DNA from: JANQIO01 sp043585095
Lineage (GTDB): Bacteria > Pseudomonadota > Gammaproteobacteria > Pseudomonadales > Halieaceae
Assembly: GCA_043585095.1 (NCBI GenBank)
Contig: CP121321.1
Span: 620,001-684,000, forward strand
Direction of reading: 5' to 3'
DNA: 64,000 bases
Shown: piece by piece, positions 59,840-64,000 of the stretch
Numbering within the stretch: position 1 is the first letter of the stretch
Layout: every line of letters begins with the position of its first letter
Made by a program: the position numbers and the translations under genes
The notes under the pieces: generated by a model
Told to the model about the DNA's origin: nothing
The model's input: only the letters and a program-made list of their open reading frames with translations
The model's database searches: none

Positions 59840-61116
59840 TTCTCGAAAAGCTCCGCCAGGGTGACATCCATTGTTTCTCTTTGCTGACTGCGCTCTGTTT
59901 GGATAAGTTCAAGTGCGTGGCTGCGCCAACCCTCTGCTTCGAGCCCCTGAATGACTTCGAGGGCGACCTCACCGGTTACCCATTCCTTCAATTGCCAGAA
60001 GTGCACTTTGCTCAGGTCTCGCGACAGCACGTAGTGGCCGCGCTCATCGATAACCACCAATCGGTGTTCAAACAGTTTGTCACGCAGCTTGATCCAGGTG
60101 TCGCTGTCGAGTCGAGCATCCCGTTTATTGGCATCACGGACCAAATGAAATTCGCTGATTGAGAGCCCGCGCTTGTAACGCTCCCAGAGCAGTTCCAGTA
60201 CTACCAGCGCTTTCATCAAGTTCGGTGTGCGCCCAGCCGACTCGTACCGGAAGGTAGAGAAAGAATGCACCATGACTGCACCTGCCAACACGATATTCCA
60301 GGATAGATAGATCCACAGCAGCAGCAAAGGGAAGGCAGCAAATGCGCCGTAAATTGCCGTGTAACTACTTTTGGCAATTAGCGCACCAAATAACCAGCGT
60401 GCCACATTGAACAAACAGGCGGTTATCAGTCCACCAATGAGCGCGTCTCGCACGTTGACGCGGCAGTTGGGCACGGCGGCGTACAACAAGCTGAAAGCGG
60501 CGGCAGACAGCAATAGGGGCGCCAGCGAAAGCAAGGTGCGCTGAATGCCGATGACGTCATATTCAGCGAAGAAATTTTCGGCAACGCTGAGGTAGGCGCC
60601 ACTGCCGAGTGCCAGGCCAATCAATATCGGACCCAGGCTCAGCACGGCCCAGTAGAGCAGGAAGCTTGAGATTGCACTGCGGTTGGTGCGCGTGCGCCAG
60701 ATCACGTTAAAGGTGGCTTCGACGTTGCGCAGCATGAGTACGGCGGTGACGATTAACACGCCGACACCCGGGCCGCTGAGGTTCTGTGCCTGTTTGGAAA
60801 AGTTCACCAATGCGTCGCTCACCTGTTGCTTCGCACTGGATATGGCATCGCCGCTGCTGGCGCCATCGGGGAACAGGTTGTCGAACAGCAGGTCCTGAAG
60901 ATCTGCTGCACGAAGCTGTAAGTCGGGGATGGCCGAAAGAATCGCAAAGGTCACGGTAATCAACGGAACCAGAGCAAACAGACTCATATATGTCAGCGCC
61001 GCACTGGACCGCATGCAGCCGTCTGTGCGCAGCCGCTGCATGACATATTGCGCCCAGGGCAGGGCGGTCTCGGTGACGAAAGCGGTGGCGGGCGATAAGG
61101 CCTGTCTAACATCCAT
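59836..61116 (-). CDS. YihY/UPF0761 family inner-membrane protein
   Basis: A 426-residue protein. The N-terminal membrane domain (about 40-290, six helices) has SSAALTYMSLFALVPLITVTFAIL, a loop with LLFDNLFPDG, IWRTRTNRSAISSFLLYWAVLSLGP and YAAVPNCRVNVRDALIGGLI, and FAAFPLLLLWIYLSWNIVLAGA. A cytoplasmic winged-helix-like C-domain follows (SISEFHLVRDANKRDARLDSDTW). Early annotation as ribonuclease BN was wrong for this family; function remains unclear. The ATG at 61116 is family-like; the frame to 61173 is longer. First gene of its operon. Confidence 0.92.
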   Translation of the reverse strand: MDVRQALSPATAFVTETALPWAQYVMQRLRTDGCMRSSAALTYMSLFALVPLITVTFAILSAIPDLQLRAADLQDLLFDNLFPDGASSGDAISSAKQQVSDALVNFSKQAQNLSGPGVGVLIVTAVLMLRNVEATFNVIWRTRTNRSAISSFLLYWAVLSLGPILIGLALGSGAYLSVAENFFAEYDVIGIQRTLLSLAPLLLSAAAFSLLYAAVPNCRVNVRDALIGGLITACLFNVARWLFGALIAKSSYTAIYGAFAAFPLLLLWIYLSWNIVLAGAVMVHSFSTFRYESAGRTPNLMKALVVLELLWERYKRGLSISEFHLVRDANKRDARLDSDTWIKLRDKLFEHRLVVIDERGHYVLSRDLSKVHFWQLKEWVTGEVALEVIQGLEAEGWRSHALELIQTERSQQRETMDVTLAELFEK

Positions 61117-61222
61117 GGGCAATATTATTGCATGTTTGCATGGTGACGGAATGGAGAGCGGTCTAGAAAGCAAGACGGTTTGGTATAATCCTTAGATCTC
61201 TGCACTTTGACCACCGGATGCT

Positions 61223-61573
61223 ATGGCTGAATTGACGATCTATCACAACCCGCGCTGCTCAAAATCCCGACAGGCGTTAGCGCTGCTAGAACAAAAGGGC
61301 GCGGCGATAACCGTCGTTCGTTATTTGGACGATCCTTTGGGGGCGCCTGCTATTAAGTCTCTGCTGGGCAAGCTTGGAATGGCACCAAGAGAGCTTTTGC
61401 GCAAGGGCGAGGCGGTCTACAAGGAGAACCAGCTCGGCGACGAGAGCCTGAGTGACGAGGCTTTAATTCAAGCCATGGTCGAAACGCCGGTTTTGATGGA
61501 GAGGCCGATTGTTGTAAGCGGCGATCGCGCTGTTGTGGGCCGTCCACCTGAAACAGTTTTGGAACTGCTGTGA
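61223..61573 (+). CDS. ArsC-family protein (arsenate reductase-like, YfgD-type)
   Basis: A 116-residue thioredoxin-fold protein. The active Cys is in YHNPRCSKSRQALALLEQKG, and MERPIVVSGDRAVVGRPPE has the Arg and cis-Pro loop of the family. It lies away from any ars operon and in front of wrbA, the YfgD-like arrangement; arsenate reduction is possible but not supported by context. It starts the plus operon, with 106 bp to the divergent YihY-type gene, and overlaps the next gene by 4 bp. Confidence 0.92.
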   Translation: MAELTIYHNPRCSKSRQALALLEQKGAAITVVRYLDDPLGAPAIKSLLGKLGMAPRELLRKGEAVYKENQLGDESLSDEALIQAMVETPVLMERPIVVSGDRAVVGRPPETVLELL

Positions 61574-62172
61574 ACAGCCCTTATGTGCTGGTGTTGTACT
61601 ACAGCCGGCATGGCGCAACGGCGGCGATGGCGAAGCACGTGGCCCGCGGCGTAGAGCAGGTTGCCGGGATAGAAGCGCGATTGAGAACGGTGCCGCCAGT
61701 AACGAATGGTGAGCCCAGCGGAGATGGGCCCGGCATTCCCGACGAGGGACCTTTGTTTTGCGAACTGGAAGACCTCTCTGAATGCGCCGGCCTGGTGATG
61801 GGCAGTCCCACGCGATTCGGCAATATGGCGGCGCCGCTAAAGTATTTTATAGACCAGACTTCGGGTCTTTGGCTATCCGGGGCTTTGGTCAACAAGCCTG
61901 CGGCGGTCTTCACTTCAACCGCCAGCCTGCACGGTGGCCAGGAAACAACCTTAATGACAATGATGGTGCCGCTGCTACATCACGGAATGCTGTTGATGGG
62001 CTTACCCTACGGTGAGCCGGGACTGATGACGACCACCGGTGGGGGCACTCCATATGGTGCCAGTCACGTGGCTGGACAGAACGGCGAGCGCGCGGTTGAT
62101 GAAACAGAGTTGTCACTATGTCGTGCTCTGGGTCAACGCGTGGCGACTTGTGCGCAGAGGTTGTCGTCATGA
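61570..62172 (+). CDS. wrbA: NAD(P)H:quinone oxidoreductase, WrbA-type flavoprotein
   Basis: A 200-residue flavodoxin-like quinone reductase. The FMN phosphate loop is YYSRHGATAAMAKHV, then VMGSPTRFGNMAAPLKYFIDQT, the STASLHGGQETTLMTMMVPLLHHGM loop and GGTPYGASHVAGQNG. It reduces quinones by two electrons, limiting radical formation. GTG start overlaps the arsC stop (GTGA); its own stop overlaps the next ATG (ATGA). Confidence 0.95.
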   Translation: MNSPYVLVLYYSRHGATAAMAKHVARGVEQVAGIEARLRTVPPVTNGEPSGDGPGIPDEGPLFCELEDLSECAGLVMGSPTRFGNMAAPLKYFIDQTSGLWLSGALVNKPAAVFTSTASLHGGQETTLMTMMVPLLHHGMLLMGLPYGEPGLMTTTGGGTPYGASHVAGQNGERAVDETELSLCRALGQRVATCAQRLSS

Positions 62173-62549
62173 CGCCAAGGGGAACTCGGTCTACTGTAGC
62201 CCGCTATCTGGCTTTGGCTTCCTTCGTGATACTGGTGGCTGCCCAGGCTTTGGATAGCTGGATGAGAGAGGCGCCTTGGGTTATCTGGACGCTGCGCCTG
62301 CTGCCGTTGTTGGTCTTCGTGCCCGGCCTGATTCAGGATCGCGTCCGCACTTACGTGTGGCTGTGCTTCGTTTCGCTGATGTTTTTTATCACCCTCGTAG
62401 AGCGCCTGTTCAGGGATGCGAGCGATCCGGTAGCGTGGGTAGCGATGCTCGCAGTGGTGACATTTTTCTGTGCAGCTATGATGTATACACGCTGGCGCTC
62501 ACAGGAATTGCAGGAGACCGATACTGACGCGCCGGCCGTAAAGGATTAG
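62169..62549 (+). CDS. DUF2069 membrane protein
   Basis: A 126-residue protein with three to four membrane helices: ARYLALASFVILVAAQALDSW, WTLRLLPLLVFVPGLIQDRVRTYVWLCFVSLMFFITLVERLF and VAMLAVVTFFCAAMMYTRWRS. This matches DUF2069, which commonly follows wrbA and an ArsC-like gene in Gammaproteobacteria. The function is unknown. The ATG at 62169 overlaps wrbA by 4 bp; the frame to 62118 is longer but lies inside wrbA. Confidence 0.88.
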   Translation: MTPRGTRSTVARYLALASFVILVAAQALDSWMREAPWVIWTLRLLPLLVFVPGLIQDRVRTYVWLCFVSLMFFITLVERLFRDASDPVAWVAMLAVVTFFCAAMMYTRWRSQELQETDTDAPAVKD

Positions 62550-62596
62550 CAACCGTTCCTCCGAGCGTAAACGGGAAAAACAGGAATCGTGTAACG

Positions 62597-64000
62597 ATGG
62601 AACAGAAGCCACGCTCCGGCCCCCTGCAGCATATTTTTGGCACGCTGTGGAAGGGGCTAACCTATACGCGTATCGCCACGGGGAACATTCTTTTTCTCGC
62701 GGTCATCGTGATTATCATTCTGGCGCTGCAGGAGCAGTCGCCGCCACCGTTACCAGAGAAATCAGCGCTGCGACTGAACCCAGCCGGTATCGTGGTGGAT
62801 CAAAAAAGCTATGTTGATCCTCTGGCGGCGATCCTGGGCGCCGATCAGCCCGGATCGGGTGAAGTCTTACTCAGCGACATGGTCGACGCCGTGCGGCTGG
62901 CAACGGAGGACGAGCGCATCACTGCGCTTGTCATGGAGCTCGATTTCACGCCCGGCATGGGTACCAGTAAAACCAGTGAACTGGCGAGCGCCATCGCCGA
63001 CTTTCGGGCTGCGGGCAAGCCCGTTATTGCCTGGAACGACAGCTTCACCCAATCCCAGTATTTGCTGGCAACGGAAGCGGACGAAATCATTATTGACCCG
63101 CTCGGAGCGGTCGCGCTGGAGGGGTTTGCAAACTATCAGTGGTATCTGCGGGACGCGTTGGAAAAGCTGTATATAAACGTTCACGTATACCACGCAGGAG
63201 AGTTTAAAAGCCTGGCGGAGTCTTATTTGCGAGACAGCATGTCCCCCGGTGAGAAAGTGCTAAGTCAGCGCTGGTTGGACAACGCCTGGCAGCACTACGC
63301 CAGTACCGTGGAAACGCGCCGCGAGCTACTTGCAGGGGCAGTGACCGAGTACATCGACAGCACTATGGAGCGCATGCTGGCGGTATCGGGTAATGCGTCG
63401 AGTATGGCGCTACAGGCGGGGTTGGTTGATCAGGTGCTGGAGCGCCGCGCGGCAGATGACTACATCAGTGAACTCGTGGGTGCTACAGATGAAAATGGGT
63501 ACTACGAGGGTGTCGCATTCGAGGATTATTTGCTGCGCCAGCGTATCGCAATGCCGGGCTTTAATAGTAAGCCAAAGGTAGCGGTTATTGCGGCGCGCGG
63601 TAGCGTCAATTTCGGAGAGCAGGTAGCGGGCAGCATCGGCAGCGACACTCTGGGTGGGCTGCTGCAGGATGCCATAGACGACGACAGCGTCGAGGCGGTT
63701 GTGCTGCGCATGGACACCGGTGGTGGCGGCACCTTCGCCGGCGAGTTGATTCGTCGCAAGGTGGAGGACGTGCGCGCAGCCGGGAAGCCTATCGTGGTAT
63801 CAATGGGCAGCGTCACCGCATCCGCAGGGGTCTGGATAGCATCCGCTGCGGACAAGATCGTCGCAACGCCAACAACCTTAACGGGCTCGATCGGGGTATT
63901 TCTTGCCTTCCCAACCTTTGAGAAGCTACTTAACGAATTGGGCATTGCCATCGATGGTGTGGGCACAACGTCGCTAGCGGGCACGCTGCGGTTGGATCGC
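62597..64000 (+). CDS. sppA: Signal peptide peptidase SppA, 67-kDa type (3' end beyond window)
   Basis: The first 468 residues of a protein of about 600. It degrades cleaved signal peptides in the cytoplasmic membrane. An N-terminal membrane anchor (ILFLAVIVIIILALQ, about 30-48) precedes two tandem ClpP-like domains. The catalytic lysine is Lys204 (HAGEFKSLAESYLRDSMSP) in the first domain, and the serine is Ser409 (MGSVTASAGVWIAS) in the second, matching the Lys209/Ser409 pair of E. coli SppA. The frame continues to the edge. It follows DUF2069 by 47 bp. Confidence 0.96.
   Translation, partial: MEQKPRSGPLQHIFGTLWKGLTYTRIATGNILFLAVIVIIILALQEQSPPPLPEKSALRLNPAGIVVDQKSYVDPLAAILGADQPGSGEVLLSDMVDAVRLATEDERITALVMELDFTPGMGTSKTSELASAIADFRAAGKPVIAWNDSFTQSQYLLATEADEIIIDPLGAVALEGFANYQWYLRDALEKLYINVHVYHAGEFKSLAESYLRDSMSPGEKVLSQRWLDNAWQHYASTVETRRELLAGAVTEYIDSTMERMLAVSGNASSMALQAGLVDQVLERRAADDYISELVGATDENGYYEGVAFEDYLLRQRIAMPGFNSKPKVAVIAARGSVNFGEQVAGSIGSDTLGGLLQDAIDDDSVEAVVLRMDTGGGGTFAGELIRRKVEDVRAAGKPIVVSMGSVTASAGVWIASAADKIVATPTTLTGSIGVFLAFPTFEKLLNELGIAIDGVGTTSLAGTLRLDR

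Noticed and set aside
1..64000. tRNA or rRNA genes
   Set aside because: None recognised in any intergenic gap; nearly all gaps are too short or lack cloverleaf-type sequence.

Overview
The window comes from a marine-type gammaproteobacterium. The family content, a six-gene Rnf complex, the purN-purM-DUF2066-permease-hda block and the mrp/dcd/metG neighbourhood all fit the OM60/NOR5 (Halieaceae-like) or related Cellvibrionales lineages. That placement is inference from gene content, not from a phylogeny. Coding density is very high, with many 1-8 bp overlaps. I found no rRNA, tRNA, insertion sequence, prophage or CRISPR array.

Layout. 1-2561: 3'-truncated polyphosphate kinase and a lone CbiM-like membrane protein (minus). 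2701-9215: an Anbu (ancestral beta-subunit) proteasome-like island, with Anbu facing a translationally coupled trio (zinc metallopeptidase, alpha-E protein, circularly permuted ATP-grasp ligase) and gamma-glutamyltranspeptidase divergent from the trio. The transglutaminase usually seen in such clusters is absent. 9233-10441: an atypical NRAMP-family transporter. 10647-20203: a surface-glycan locus with an ABC exporter pair, three sulfotransferase-like proteins (one fused to a coiled coil) and three glycosyltransferase proteins, two of them multi-domain. 20284-21974: a probable DNA polymerase III psi subunit, rimI and a small unknown. 21996-27471: rnfABCDGE (minus), with a 16-bp perfect palindrome in its promoter region. 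27605-35717: metG, an SDR, an HMG-CoA reductase-like enzyme, a DUF1761 protein, an S10 carboxypeptidase, short mrp/apbC and dcd. 35717-43411: BepA-like M48 protease, purN/purM, DUF2066 protein, AI-2E-type permease, hda and an OprF/OmpA porin with two terminators. 43557-50052: an amino-acid/2-oxoacid catabolic group (omega-amidase, methionine-type aminotransferase, Lrp regulator, fused indolepyruvate:ferredoxin oxidoreductase) ending in a truncated leucine dehydrogenase. 50122-57050: mixed genes, including a queuosine-precursor transporter, malonyl-CoA synthetase, a PTPS/QueD-family protein with an ExxHGH motif, a periplasmic binding protein and cysK. 57051-57458 is the only gap over 300 bp; it holds a 9-bp tandem repeat and an orphan plus-strand terminator. 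57459-61116: a four-gene minus operon (YihY-type protein, TlpA-like lipoprotein, GST, DUF1214). 61223-64000: plus operon arsC-like, wrbA, DUF2069 and sppA (cut by the window end).

How the parts work together. Rnf, the oxidoreductase and several flavoproteins point to ferredoxin-linked redox metabolism. The aminotransferase and omega-amidase can make 2-oxoacids, which the ferredoxin oxidoreductase can oxidise to acyl-CoA, giving reduced ferredoxin that Rnf could use. The glycan locus and the Anbu island are the accessory regions most worth following up. No wholly new system could be proved from sequence alone. The strongest leads are the coiled-coil sulfotransferase in the ABC-exporter glycan locus, the Anbu variant lacking transglutaminase but next to ggt, the PTPS protein with an altered active site, the class-I-like HMG-CoA reductase, and the palindrome in front of rnf.
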